Shown piece by piece: positions 17,063-25,662 of a stretch of 64,000 nt of DNA (position 1 is the first letter of the stretch; each line of letters opens with the position of its first letter). The DNA is taken from positions 17,545-81,544 of the forward strand of contig NZ_LOHS01000093.1 in NCBI RefSeq assembly GCF_001642995.1, in the 5' to 3' direction. Source of the stretch: Streptomyces jeddahensis (lineage in GTDB: Bacteria; Actinomycetota; Actinomycetes; Streptomycetales; Streptomycetaceae). The notes beneath the pieces were generated by a model. The model ran no database searches. It had not been told where the DNA came from and worked only from the letters and a program-made list of their open reading frames with translations. Made by a program: the position numbers and the translations under genes.

Positions 17063-17180
17063 CGGAGCGCGGCGGGCGATGGAGCCCGGCGAGTGACGGA
17101 GCGCGGTGGGCCGGTGAATGACGGAGTCCGCGTGTGACCAGCGCAGGCAGGAGTGACGGAGCGCAGCTATGACGGAGCGC
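17059..17180. repeat. Five scattered copies of an RTGACGGAGCGC motif between STAS and kinase genes
   Basis: The 12-mer GTGACGGAGCGC occurs at 17059, 17093 and 17153, a degenerate copy at 17118, and ATGACGGAGCGC at 17169. The last copy is the start of the kinase gene (Met-Thr-Glu-Arg), and the first spans the STAS stop codon. Three copies carry a potential GTG start but are out of frame with the kinase, so they cannot serve as alternative starts. It appears to be local duplication of a start-codon segment. Confidence 0.8.
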
Positions 17181-17657
17181 GCCATGATCGACGGACTCCC
17201 CACTCAGGGGCAGACCCGCCGGCTCGCCCTGTACGGAACCAAGGGCGTGGTGGGCCGGTGCCGCGACTTCTGCCGCGAGTGCCTCCTGGACTGGCGGTGG
17301 CTGCCCGCCGGTGACGAGGACGGCCAGGCCGTGGTCGACGATGTCCTGCTCCTCGTGTCCGAGCTGGTCACCAACGCCTGCCTGCACGCCGGAGGCCCTC
17401 AAGAGCTGATGCTGAACTGCACCCCGGAACGGCTGCGCATCGAGGTCACCGACCCCAGTCCCGTCCCGCCGCGCCGGCGTCCGCGGGGGCCCGCGGGTCA
17501 GCCCGGCGGCAACGGACTCGTCGTGGTGGAGCGGCTTGCGCGCACGTGGGGGTCCACGCGACGGGGGGCCGGCAAGGCCGTGTGGATCGAGGTGGCGCCG
17601 CCGCTCAGTGTCGCGCGGACGCGGACTCCGTCGCGGGTGCCGGGGGCGCGCGGGTGA
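17169..17657 (+). CDS. Anti-sigma regulatory factor (RsbW-type ATP-binding kinase)
   Basis: 162 residues. HATPase-fold serine kinase: LLLVSELVTNACLHAGG is the N-box with the ATP/Mg-binding Asn, RIEVTDPSPVPP is the G1-like box, and GGNGLVVVERLARTWG the G2-like box. Such proteins bind sigma factor or phosphorylate the STAS antagonist. It follows the STAS gene in the same direction and overlaps the convergent sigma-factor gene by 53 bp. The overlap may give antisense coupling between kinase and sigma expression; that is inference. Confidence 0.88.
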   Translation: MTERAMIDGLPTQGQTRRLALYGTKGVVGRCRDFCRECLLDWRWLPAGDEDGQAVVDDVLLLVSELVTNACLHAGGPQELMLNCTPERLRIEVTDPSPVPPRRRPRGPAGQPGGNGLVVVERLARTWGSTRRGAGKAVWIEVAPPLSVARTRTPSRVPGARG

Positions 17658-18666
17658 CCACCGCCTCGCGGGTGTCTCCGCCCGAGCCCGGCCCATCCCC
17701 GTCGGGACCCGGCTCGGGACCCGCCTCCGGGTAGTCCGGTTCCGGGTCCTCCAGCAGGCCCGTCCGCAGGACGTCCAGCGTGCGGGCCAGCAGCCGCGAG
17801 ACGTGCATCTGGGAGATGCCGAGCCGGGCGCCGATCTCGGACTGGGTGAGCTCGTCGCAGAACCGCAGCGACAGGATGAGGCGCTCGCGCTCGGGCAGCG
17901 TGGCGATCAGCGGCTTCAGCGACTCCAGACATTCGACGACGTCGAGCGCCGGGTCCTCCTCGCCGAGCTGGTGGGTGGTCCTGCTGCGCGGCTCGTCGTT
18001 CTCCACCGGGGCGTCGAGCGAGCGCGCCGCGTAGACGTTCGCGGCCTGGCGGCCCTCCTCCAGCTCGTCCTCGCTGATGCCCAGGCCCTCGGCCAGCTCC
18101 GCCGTCGTCGGGGCGCGCCCGAGCTGCTGCTCCAGGGTGTCGACCGCCTTGGCGATGTCGATCCTCAGCTCCTGCAGCCGGCGCGGCACCCGGACCGCCC
18201 AGCTGGTGTCCCGGAAGAAACGCTTGATCTCGCCGACGATCGTGGGCAGTGCGAACGACCGGAACTCGACCTCGCGCTGCACGTCGAAGCGGTCTATGGC
18301 CTTGATCAGGCCGATCGTCCCGACCTGGACGATGTCCTCCATGGACTCCCGCCGGTTGCGGAACCTCGTCGCCGCGTACTTCACCAGGCTGAGGTTCAGC
18401 TCGACGAGGGTGTTGCGCACGTACGAGTACTCGGGTGTGCCCTCCTCCAGCGTCCGTAGCCGCTTGAAGAGCGAGGCCGACAGTGCCCGCGCGTCCATCG
18501 CGCCGATGGTCCTCAGGTCAGGGATCTCCGGCAGGCCGGACAGGGCGGCGCGCGCGACCGGTGACGGCGCCGCCGACGGCGCCGCGGGCGGGGTCTCGGC
18601 CGGGGGTTCTCTGTCGCGGGTGTCGCGAGTGTCGCGGGTACGGACGGGGCGAGTGAGCGAGGACAT
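17605..18666 (-). CDS. SigB/SigF/SigG-type RNA polymerase sigma factor
   Basis: 353 residues. Region 2 is LVKYAATRFRNRRESMEDIV then GTIGLIKAIDRFD; region 3 WAVRVPRRLQELRIDI; region 4 LPERERLILSLRFCDELTQS and EIGARLGISQMHVSRLLART. This is the stress/sporulation sigma group controlled by partner switching. The start at ATG 18666 has GAAGGAGC upstream; the N-terminal 60 residues are low-complexity (TRD repeats, Ala/Pro) and the C-terminal 40 are Pro/Gly/Asp rich, both outside the conserved core. The convergent anti-sigma kinase gene is the likely negative regulator. Confidence 0.92.
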   Translation of the reverse strand: MSSLTRPVRTRDTRDTRDREPPAETPPAAPSAAPSPVARAALSGLPEIPDLRTIGAMDARALSASLFKRLRTLEEGTPEYSYVRNTLVELNLSLVKYAATRFRNRRESMEDIVQVGTIGLIKAIDRFDVQREVEFRSFALPTIVGEIKRFFRDTSWAVRVPRRLQELRIDIAKAVDTLEQQLGRAPTTAELAEGLGISEDELEEGRQAANVYAARSLDAPVENDEPRSRTTHQLGEEDPALDVVECLESLKPLIATLPERERLILSLRFCDELTQSEIGARLGISQMHVSRLLARTLDVLRTGLLEDPEPDYPEAGPEPGPDGDGPGSGGDTREAVVTRAPPAPATESASARH

Positions 18667-18733
18667 GGGCGCTCCTTCGACGGATGGCGGGCGCTGCCCG
18701 CTGAGGCGGACCGTCGGGCTCCCCGCACGGCAC

Positions 18734-18756
18734 TTTACCGCTTGGTGCGATTTAAC
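18734..18756 (-). promoter_or_regulatory. Possible SigB-type promoter for the sigma-factor gene
   Basis: On the minus strand GTTAAA (18756-18751) and GGTAAA (18739-18734) have 13 nt between GTTA and GGTAAA, loosely resembling GTTT...GGGTAT promoters of SigB-type factors. Just upstream, GAAATGG occurs twice at 10-bp spacing. This short segment is much richer in A and T than its surroundings. Autoregulation by the encoded sigma factor would fit but is inferred. Confidence 0.4.
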
Positions 18757-18828
18757 GCATTTGTTCCATTTCGTGCCATTTCCAGTCTGGCGGATCACCG
18801 GCGGCACCGCTCGTCGTGGGCGGCGCTT

Positions 18829-18990
18829 CAGCGGACCGACGGGCGTCCCGCAGCGGACCGACGGGCGCGCCCGTAGCCGACCGGGAGGCGCCCCGCGGGC
18901 CTGTGCGCGATAGGTCCCGCAGCCGTCTGGCAGGCGTCCCGCGGGCCGGTGCACGATGCGTCCCGCAGCGCCGTCCCGCAGCGCCGTCCG
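18829..18990. repeat. Nested GC-rich direct repeats in the sigma/kinase intergenic gap
   Basis: CAGCGGACCGACGGGCG occurs at 18829-18845 and 18851-18867. A diverged unit of about 45 bp beginning CCCGCGGGCC occurs twice downstream (from about 18892 and 18938), and CCCGCAGCGCCGTCC is repeated in tandem at 18962-18989. The 446-bp gap (18667-19112) holds no convincing gene; it contains these repeats, the sigma promoter region and the leader of the hybrid kinase. Confidence 0.7.
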
Positions 18991-19112
18991 GCACCGCACC
19001 GGGCGCCACGCCACGTACGACGGTCACGTGCGACAGTGGGGACATGGCCGCCCCTCGCCCGCCCGGCGAGAGGTCCCTCTGGCCCGGACGCCAGTAGAGC
19101 GCGAGGTCAGCC

Positions 19113-22043
19113 ATGAAAGAGTCACCTTCGGCCCGCACCCTCGAAGACACCAGGCGCGCTGACCGCCCGCCGGTGCAGCTCAGCGAAGAGGGGCTCCGGA
19201 AACTGCTCGCCGGGCTCACCGCAGTACGGGACGGCGACTTCTCCACGCGCCTGCCCGACGACGCCGAAGGGCTCCTCGGGGAGATCGCGGGCGTCTACAA
19301 CGGCATGATCGACCAGCTGGCCCAGGTCACGTCCGAGGTCACCCGCGTGGCCAACGAGGTCGGCGGACAGGGCCTGCTCGGCGGCCATGCCCGGGTACGG
19401 AGGGCCGACGGCGTCTGGCAGGAGCTCACCACCGGCGTCAACACCATGGCCGACAACCTGACGTCGCAGGTGCGCTCGATCGCCAAGGTCGCCACGGCCG
19501 TCGCCCGCGGCGACCTGACCCAGAAGATCCGCGTGGACGCCCGCGGCGAGATCCTGGAGCTCAAGGAGACCATCAACACGATGGTCGACCAGCTGTCGTC
19601 GTTCGCGGAGGAGGTCACGCGGGTCGCCCGCGACGTCGGCACCGAGGGCAACCTCGGCGGACAGGCCACCGTACGAGGCGTGTCGGGCACCTGGCAGGAC
19701 CTGACCGACAATGTCAATTCCATGGCGGACAACCTCACCAACCAGGTCCGCAACATCGCGCAGGTCACCACCGCCGTCGCCCAGGGCGATCTCAGCCGCA
19801 AGATCGACGTCGACGCCCGCGGCGAGATCCTCGAGCTCAAGACCACCATCAACACGATGGTCGACCAGCTGTCGTCGTTCGCCGCCGAGGTGACGCGAGT
19901 CGCCCGCGAGGTCGGCCGCGAGGGCAGGCTCGGCGGCCAGGCCGAGGTGGAGGGCGTCTCCGGCACCTGGCGGCGGCTCACCCAGAACGTCAACGAGCTC
20001 GCCGGGAACCTCACCCGCCAGGTGCGCGCCATCGCCGAGGTCACCAGCGCGGTCGCCCAGGGTGATCTGACGCGCTCGATCACGGTCGAGGCACCCGGCG
20101 AGGTCGGCGACCTCAAGGACAACATCAACTCCATGGTCGAGTCCCTGCGCGCCACCACCCGCGCCAACGAGGAGCAGGACTGGCTCAAGACCAACCTCGC
20201 CCGCATCTCCGGGCTCCTCCAGGGCACCCGCGACGTCACCGCCGCCGCCCGGCTGATCATGGACGAGGTGCCGCCGCTGGTCTCCGCCCAGTACGGCGCC
20301 GTCTTCCTGGCCCGTACGGACGCCGAAGGCACCCGGCTCGACATGATCGCCTCATACGGCGCGCCCGACACCGCCCCGCGCAGCTTCCGCCTCGGCCAGT
20401 CCCTCGTCGGCCAGGCCGCGCTGAGCCGCCGCACCATCGCGATCGAGGACGTGCCGCCCGGCTACGCCACCATCTCCTCCGGCGTGGGCGACGCCGACCC
20501 CACCGCGCTGCTCGTGCAGCCCGTCGTCGTCGAGGACCAGGTGATCGGCGCCCTGGAGCTGGCGTCGCTGCACCCCTTCACGGCCATCCACCGGGATTTC
20601 CTCGACCAGTTCATCGAGACCCTCGGCGTCAACATCAGCTCGCTCATCGCGCACGCCCGTACCGACGAACTCCTCGAGCAGTCCCAGCTGCTCACCGCCG
20701 AACTCAGCGTGCGGCAGGAGGAGCTCCAGCGCTCCAACGCCGAACTGGAGGAGAAGGCGGCGCTGCTCGCGGAGCGCAACCGCGACATCGAGGCCAAGAA
20801 CCTCGAGATCGAACGCGCCCGCCAGGAACTCGAGACCCGCGCCCAGCAGCTCTCCCGCACCTCGATGTACAAGTCGGAGTTCCTGGCCAACATGAGCCAC
20901 GAGCTGCGCACACCGCTCAACAGCCTGCTGATCCTCGCTCAGTTGCTCGCCCAGAACCCCGAGGGCAACCTCACCGAGAAACAGGTCGACTACGCCGAAG
21001 TGATCCACTCCGCGGGTTCCGACCTGCTGCAGCTGATCAACGACATCCTCGATCTGTCGAAGGTCGAGGCCGGCAAGATGGCCGTCCACCCGGCGACCTT
21101 CCCCCTGCACCAGCTGCTCGACTACGTCGACGCGGCCTTCCAGCCCGTCGCGAGCGAACGCGGCCTGGAGCTGCGGGTCGTCACGGCGCCGGACCTGCCC
21201 GACGAGCTCACCACCGACGAGTCGCGGCTGCGCCAGGTGCTGCGCAATCTGCTTTCCAACGCGCTGAAGTTCACCGAGCAGGGCTGGGTCGAGCTGTGCG
21301 TCGACAAGGCCGCGGACGACGAGCTGCCGCCCGCCCTGCGCGGCCGTCCCTCGATCGCGTTCCGGGTCACCGACACCGGCATCGGCATCGCCGACGAACA
21401 TCTGGAGATCATCTTCGGCGCGTTCCAGCAGGGAGAGGGCCCTACGGCCCGCCGCTACGGCGGCACCGGCCTCGGCCTGTCCATCAGCCGCGAGGTCGCC
21501 CAGCTCCTCGGCGGCGCGATCACCGCGCGCAGCACGCTCGGCGAGGGCAGCTGCTTCACGCTCTTCCTGCCGGTGAGCAGCGGCCCCGTCGCCGTACCGG
21601 ACACCGGCACCGAAGGAGGACGGGAGCGCGCGGACGGCCGCCGGCCCGGCGACGACGTGCTGGCCGGACGCCTGGTCCTCGTCGTGGACGACGATCCCCG
21701 CAACGTGTTCGCGCTCACCGAGATCCTCGAAGGCGCGGGCATGCGTGTGCTCCGGGCCGAGGACGGCCGGCGCGGCATCGAGCTGCTGACCGAGCACGAC
21801 GACGTCGAGCTGATCATCATGGACGTGATGATGCCCGGCATGGACGGCTACTCGGCCACCGCCGCGATCCGGCAGATGCCCGGGTTCGCCGACGTGCCGA
21901 TCATCGCGGTCACGGCCAAGGCCATGCCAGGCGACCGGGCCAAGACGCTGGCCGCGGGCGCCGACGACCATGTGACGAAACCGGTGGACGCGGGGGACCT
22001 GCTGGCGAGGATCCGGAGCCGGCTGAGCCGGCTGAGGCGGTGA
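19113..22043 (+). CDS. HAMP-repeat hybrid histidine kinase/response regulator
   Basis: 976 residues with no membrane segment, so probably cytosolic. Order: about four repeated HAMP-type units (residues 25-350, with recurring AVAxGDLxxKI, DARGEILELKxTINTMVDQL and GxLGGQAxVxGVSGTW), a GAF domain (about 370-520), a coiled coil, HisKA with NMSHELRTPLNSLL (His about 596), HATPase (DTGIGI, GGTGLGLSI) and a receiver domain (LVVDDDPRN, acceptor Asp about 904 in IIMDVMMPG). The HAMP array resembles fungal group III osmosensor kinases and streptomycete OsaA, which is longer with more HAMPs. Neighbours suggest it signals osmotic or general stress to the partner-switching proteins. Confidence 0.92.
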   Translation: MKESPSARTLEDTRRADRPPVQLSEEGLRKLLAGLTAVRDGDFSTRLPDDAEGLLGEIAGVYNGMIDQLAQVTSEVTRVANEVGGQGLLGGHARVRRADGVWQELTTGVNTMADNLTSQVRSIAKVATAVARGDLTQKIRVDARGEILELKETINTMVDQLSSFAEEVTRVARDVGTEGNLGGQATVRGVSGTWQDLTDNVNSMADNLTNQVRNIAQVTTAVAQGDLSRKIDVDARGEILELKTTINTMVDQLSSFAAEVTRVAREVGREGRLGGQAEVEGVSGTWRRLTQNVNELAGNLTRQVRAIAEVTSAVAQGDLTRSITVEAPGEVGDLKDNINSMVESLRATTRANEEQDWLKTNLARISGLLQGTRDVTAAARLIMDEVPPLVSAQYGAVFLARTDAEGTRLDMIASYGAPDTAPRSFRLGQSLVGQAALSRRTIAIEDVPPGYATISSGVGDADPTALLVQPVVVEDQVIGALELASLHPFTAIHRDFLDQFIETLGVNISSLIAHARTDELLEQSQLLTAELSVRQEELQRSNAELEEKAALLAERNRDIEAKNLEIERARQELETRAQQLSRTSMYKSEFLANMSHELRTPLNSLLILAQLLAQNPEGNLTEKQVDYAEVIHSAGSDLLQLINDILDLSKVEAGKMAVHPATFPLHQLLDYVDAAFQPVASERGLELRVVTAPDLPDELTTDESRLRQVLRNLLSNALKFTEQGWVELCVDKAADDELPPALRGRPSIAFRVTDTGIGIADEHLEIIFGAFQQGEGPTARRYGGTGLGLSISREVAQLLGGAITARSTLGEGSCFTLFLPVSSGPVAVPDTGTEGGRERADGRRPGDDVLAGRLVLVVDDDPRNVFALTEILEGAGMRVLRAEDGRRGIELLTEHDDVELIIMDVMMPGMDGYSATAAIRQMPGFADVPIIAVTAKAMPGDRAKTLAAGADDHVTKPVDAGDLLARIRSRLSRLRR

Positions 22044-22113
22044 GAGAGCCGGGCGCTGTCACAGCCCCCACCCGGACCGGAGTCCGATGAGCCGGTGCGA
22101 GGTCCCGACGCCG

Positions 22114-24615
22114 TCACAGCACCCGGACCACCACAAGGCTGGTGTCGTCGTCCGTGTCGCCGGTCACGGCGCCGAGCAGACGGTCGGCCTGCTCGTCGAC
22201 CTCGCCCGGACCCAGCCGCTCCGCCTCCCGGCGCAGCAGTGCCAGGCTCTGGTCCAGCCCCATGTGGTGCGACTCGATGAACCCGTCCGTGTAGAGCACC
22301 AGAGTGTCCTCGGGGAGCAATCGCGTCACCGTCTCCGCGTATTCGGCGCCGGGCACGGCGCCCAGCAGGATGTTCCGCGGCGGATCCAGCAGGTCCGCAT
22401 GCCCCTCGCGCAGCAGGAGCAGCGGCAGATGGCCCGCGCTCGCCCAGCGCAGCGACCGCGTGTCCGGGTCGTACAGCGCGCACACCGCCGTGGCGGTGGG
22501 CTGACCGTCGGCGTGCAGCGTCACCTGGTTCAGCCACGCCATCAGCCGGCCGGGGGAGTGGCCGGTCACGGCCAGTCCGCGCAGTGCGTTGCGCAGCGCG
22601 ACCATGCCGGTGGCGGCGTCGATGCCGTGCCCCGCGATGTCCCCGACCGCCATCAGGACCCCGCCGCCCGCCAACGGCATCACGTCGTACCAGTCACCGC
22701 CCACCTGGTACTCCTCCGCCGCCGGCCGGTACCGCGCGGCGACCTGCAGGCCCGGCAGCTTCTCGAAGGTCGGGACCTCCGGCACGATGGCCTGCTGCAG
22801 CTCCACCACCAGCCGGCGGCGGATCGCGGCCTGCGCCTGCACGGTCGTCAGCTGGTCGAAGGTGGCGTTCAGCGCGACCTCGGTGTGGTGCTGCGCGGAG
22901 ACGTCCTGGTAGATGCCGGTGATGCCGGTGAGGACACCGCACGTCAGGAGGGGTTCGGCGGCGATCCGCACATGCCTGAGCGCGCCGTCGTCACGGAGCA
23001 CCCGTACGACGGTGTGCGCCCCCTCCAGACGCCTGGTCAGCGCTGTCAGCAACTCCTCGAGATGGACGGCGTCCGCGGGATGCAGCCGTCCGCCCAGCTG
23101 CCGCAGCGGAAGCGGGGGACCGTCCCGCGGCACCCCGAAGATCGTGTACGCCTGGTCGCTCCACCGGGACTCATCGGTGGTGAGGTCGTCCTCGAACGTC
23201 GCGACGTTCTCCAGCCGCCGCGCGACCCGTACGACCGCCGGACCCGGGTCCGTGCTGACATGCCAGAGCACGAGCGAGCGCTCGGCGGACAGCGGCAGGA
23301 CCCGTACGTCGAGCAGGGGTGCCGGACGGCCGGGCCGGTGCCCGGGCGGCAGCTGGACCGCGCGCTGCGGGGCCGCGTGCTCGCGCGCGTCCGCGACCAG
23401 CCGCACCAGTTCGGCGTGGACGGACGGGAAGACCTGGGCCAACGGGCGCCCGGCCGGGTCCGGCACCATGTCGGTGCTGCACAGCGCCGCCTCGTTGAGA
23501 TGCTCGACGACCAGTTCCGACGGGGCGGGCCGGGTAGCGGGCCGGGTACGCAGCACCATCGCCGGATGGGCCAGCAGATCGAGGAGTCCGGCAAGCCCCG
23601 GCGGGTCGTCGGGGTCGGGGCCGGCCAGATCGAGCAGCCGCGACGCGGGCTCCAGCAGGCCCGGCAGCGCCCGGCGCACCGTCTCGTCCAGCTCGGCGGG
23701 CCCTGGCCAGACCGCCAGCGCCAGGCCGGCGATCAGTCCGGCGCGCCGCAGCGGTACGACGGCCCGGGCCGCGTTCCGGTGGGGCCCCGGAAGGCGCTCG
23801 CCGTCCGGTGGCCCGGCGGGCAGCCAGGCGGGTGCGGCCGCGGTCAGCGCCCGGTGCAGCGGCCCCGCCGCCTCCGGCGTGAGCCACCGCCAGTGCGAGG
23901 CCTCCAGCGGGCTGACCCCTGCATGCCCCACCAGCTGCAGGCAGTTGCTCGCGGTACGGCGCCACAGCCACACGGCCTGCACGCCCAGCGGCCGCAACCC
24001 ACCCTCGAGCAGGGAGTCGGCCACGGCGCCGATGCGGCCCTGCGTCTCCGCCACGGCAACCGCCTGCCGCGCCCGGCGCACGTGGTCGGGGCCCGGACCT
24101 CGACTGGCCGAGGCGACGGCGGTGTCGCGGGCGCTGTCTGTGGGACGTGGGCCGCTGGTGGCTGGTGGTGTGCTTGGTGCTTTCGGACCGCCTTCGGCCG
24201 GACCCGGTGGGCGAGCGGTCTGTGCCGCGCCGGCGGACGGCATGTCCGCGCGGTCGCGCGCCGCACCGCCGTCCGTCGGCTCGCCCCTGTGGCCGTCCGC
24301 AGCACCGGCAGGTGCGGCGGACAGCTTCCCGGCGACGACCGTGCCCGCTGCCGCGTTGACGACGTCGGCCGCCAGATCCTCCAGGCTCAGACCAGCCGAC
24401 CCGGCGAGCCGCGCCAGATGGTCGGTGGCGTCCGACGGGGACAGCGACAGCTGCGCCATGAGGACGCCGGCCGCCAGGTCGAGCAGATGACGGCGGGCCA
24501 GCTCGGTACGGAGGGCGGCCACCTCGGCGGTGAGGGCGGTGACGGCCGCGGCGAGATCGTCCCGTCCCGCATCAGGCCCTCGGGACGGCCCCTGCTCGCG
24601 GACGGGGCGGTTCAT
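22114..24615 (-). CDS. Multidomain PP2C (SpoIIE-type) phosphatase with ANTAR, GAF and PAS regions
   Basis: 833 residues. The N-terminal 80 residues (LTAEVAALRTELARRHLLDL, LAAGVLMAQLSLSPSDATDH) match an ANTAR domain, normally RNA-binding. A low-complexity linker, a GAF-like segment (about 175-330) and a PAS-like segment (about 480-590) follow. The C-terminal 210 residues are a PP2C/SpoIIE phosphatase: VGGDWYDVMPLAGGGVLMAV, GDIAGHGIDAATGMV, LYTDGFIES and GDTDDDTSLVVVRV provide the metal-binding Asp residues. It probably dephosphorylates a STAS antagonist and activates a sigma factor. It is convergent with the hybrid kinase gene, a layout like osaA/osaC in S. coelicolor. Confidence 0.87.
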   Translation of the reverse strand: MNRPVREQGPSRGPDAGRDDLAAAVTALTAEVAALRTELARRHLLDLAAGVLMAQLSLSPSDATDHLARLAGSAGLSLEDLAADVVNAAAGTVVAGKLSAAPAGAADGHRGEPTDGGAARDRADMPSAGAAQTARPPGPAEGGPKAPSTPPATSGPRPTDSARDTAVASASRGPGPDHVRRARQAVAVAETQGRIGAVADSLLEGGLRPLGVQAVWLWRRTASNCLQLVGHAGVSPLEASHWRWLTPEAAGPLHRALTAAAPAWLPAGPPDGERLPGPHRNAARAVVPLRRAGLIAGLALAVWPGPAELDETVRRALPGLLEPASRLLDLAGPDPDDPPGLAGLLDLLAHPAMVLRTRPATRPAPSELVVEHLNEAALCSTDMVPDPAGRPLAQVFPSVHAELVRLVADAREHAAPQRAVQLPPGHRPGRPAPLLDVRVLPLSAERSLVLWHVSTDPGPAVVRVARRLENVATFEDDLTTDESRWSDQAYTIFGVPRDGPPLPLRQLGGRLHPADAVHLEELLTALTRRLEGAHTVVRVLRDDGALRHVRIAAEPLLTCGVLTGITGIYQDVSAQHHTEVALNATFDQLTTVQAQAAIRRRLVVELQQAIVPEVPTFEKLPGLQVAARYRPAAEEYQVGGDWYDVMPLAGGGVLMAVGDIAGHGIDAATGMVALRNALRGLAVTGHSPGRLMAWLNQVTLHADGQPTATAVCALYDPDTRSLRWASAGHLPLLLLREGHADLLDPPRNILLGAVPGAEYAETVTRLLPEDTLVLYTDGFIESHHMGLDQSLALLRREAERLGPGEVDEQADRLLGAVTGDTDDDTSLVVVRVL

Positions 24616-24965
24616 GACGTCTCCGGCTCTTCAGGAGGTCCATGGGCACCTCGGTCGCCACAGCCGGACGCCTCGGATTCTACTCGGACCCCGTTCGCAC
24701 AGCAGTTCCCGGCGACGCGCGGTACGCGCCCGATGATTGAGCGGCGCCTGCCGGGGCAGCGGCAGGGACGAAGGGGCCGCAGCAGCCCGGTACGCCCGCG
24801 GTCCAGCACACCGGCACACTGGCCGCACGCAGCCGGCAGCACGCGGCCTGTGCAGCACGCGGCCCCTGCCCAGGTGGCCCGGAGCAGGCGTGGCTGGCCC
24901 GTTACGTGCCGGGGCCACCGCCGCGTACTCCAGGCGCACCTCGGTGCGGAGGGAGGCAGCACCCC
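24616..24965. other. 350-bp gap without a supported gene
   Basis: Upstream region of the phosphatase gene (minus) and of a short proline-rich gene (plus). CAGCACGCGGCC occurs twice, at 24837-24848 and 24853-24864. Open frames here are Arg/Pro/Ala-rich antisense-like frames without a ribosome binding site. No clear promoter or terminator was seen. Confidence 0.5.
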
Positions 24966-25142
24966 ATGACCGGCCCAGTCTCGCCGGATCCCGACATCTC
25001 GCCCGTCCCGCGGCCGGGGCCCCGGCCCGACGAGCCGGGCCCGAGGCCGGGTCCGGGCCCTCGGCCCGACCCGAGGCCCGATCCGGGTCCCGAGCCCAGG
25101 CCCCGTCCCGGACCACCACGGCCACCGGACGCGTTCGCGTAA
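24966..25142 (+). CDS. Short proline-rich protein (58 residues)
   Basis: Begins at ATG 24966 behind a good GGAGGGAGG. After MTGPVSPDPDISPVP the protein is nearly all Pro, Gly, Arg, Asp and Glu in PRPGP and PDPRPDP runs, probably disordered. A similar short proline-rich gene lies at 26279. The real ribosome binding sites and the paired occurrence argue for expression, but low complexity makes the call uncertain. Function unknown. Confidence 0.5.
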   Translation: MTGPVSPDPDISPVPRPGPRPDEPGPRPGPGPRPDPRPDPGPEPRPRPGPPRPPDAFA

Positions 25143-25268
25143 GGCCACGGACGGTGCGGGCGGGCCCCCGGACCAAGCCGCACGGCCCGCGCCGCCTGCC
25201 CCCGACGCGCCCCCGCGCCGCCCGGCTTCCTCCTCTTCACTCGCGACTCCCCGGAACCTGTTCCGGAC

Positions 25269-25481
25269 CTACTCCGGGTACTCCTCGCGGAGGTCACCCA
25301 CTTCCGGCCCCGGCTCGTGCCGCAGGGTGGGTTCGGTCTGGTCCTGCAGCTTCTTCGCCTCGTGGCGCAGGCGCTCGGCCTCCGCGGGGTCGGTCGAGCG
25401 CTGCGCCCGCTGCAGCAGCTGCTCGGCCTTGTCACGCAGATGCTCTGCGCGGACGCGTGCGGATTCTGACTGGCCGTTCAT
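25269..25481 (-). CDS. DUF6381-like small coiled-coil protein
   Basis: 70 residues, charged and helical: ARVRAEHLRDKAEQLLQRAQ, then DPAEAERLRHEAKKLQDQTE. Heptad-like Leu/Ala spacing suggests a coiled coil. It matches the pattern of short actinobacterial DUF6381 proteins, which have no assigned function and are often near stress genes. AAGGA lies upstream of the ATG at 25481. Confidence 0.65.
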   Translation of the reverse strand: MNGQSESARVRAEHLRDKAEQLLQRAQRSTDPAEAERLRHEAKKLQDQTEPTLRHEPGPEVGDLREEYPE

Positions 25482-25662
25482 GACGGGTCCTTCGACGTGG
25501 TGCGGTCAGTGGGCGGCTGCCCCCGCGCCCCGCCCGCAAACGCCCGGGCGACCCGTGTGAAAGGCCTGCCCAGGGGAAACCGGTCCGTGCACCCGGACGT
25601 ACAGGTCCCTACCGGTGCGCAACAGACAAGTGAGGGACACGCGAGAGGCACGCGAAGGTGGG

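Noticed and set aside
18667..19014. Upstream extension of the SigB-type sigma factor to 469 residues
   Set aside because: The added part is encoded by the repeat-rich gap and is not sigma-like; ATG 18666 has a good ribosome binding site.
22087..24969. Plus-strand open frame of 960 codons opposite the PP2C phosphatase
   Set aside because: The translation lacks domain signatures and mirrors the phosphatase gene, whose motifs and third-position GC bias are convincing.
24612..25176. Minus-strand frames overlapping the phosphatase upstream region and the proline-rich gene
   Set aside because: Arg/Pro/Gly-rich with no motif and no ribosome binding site.
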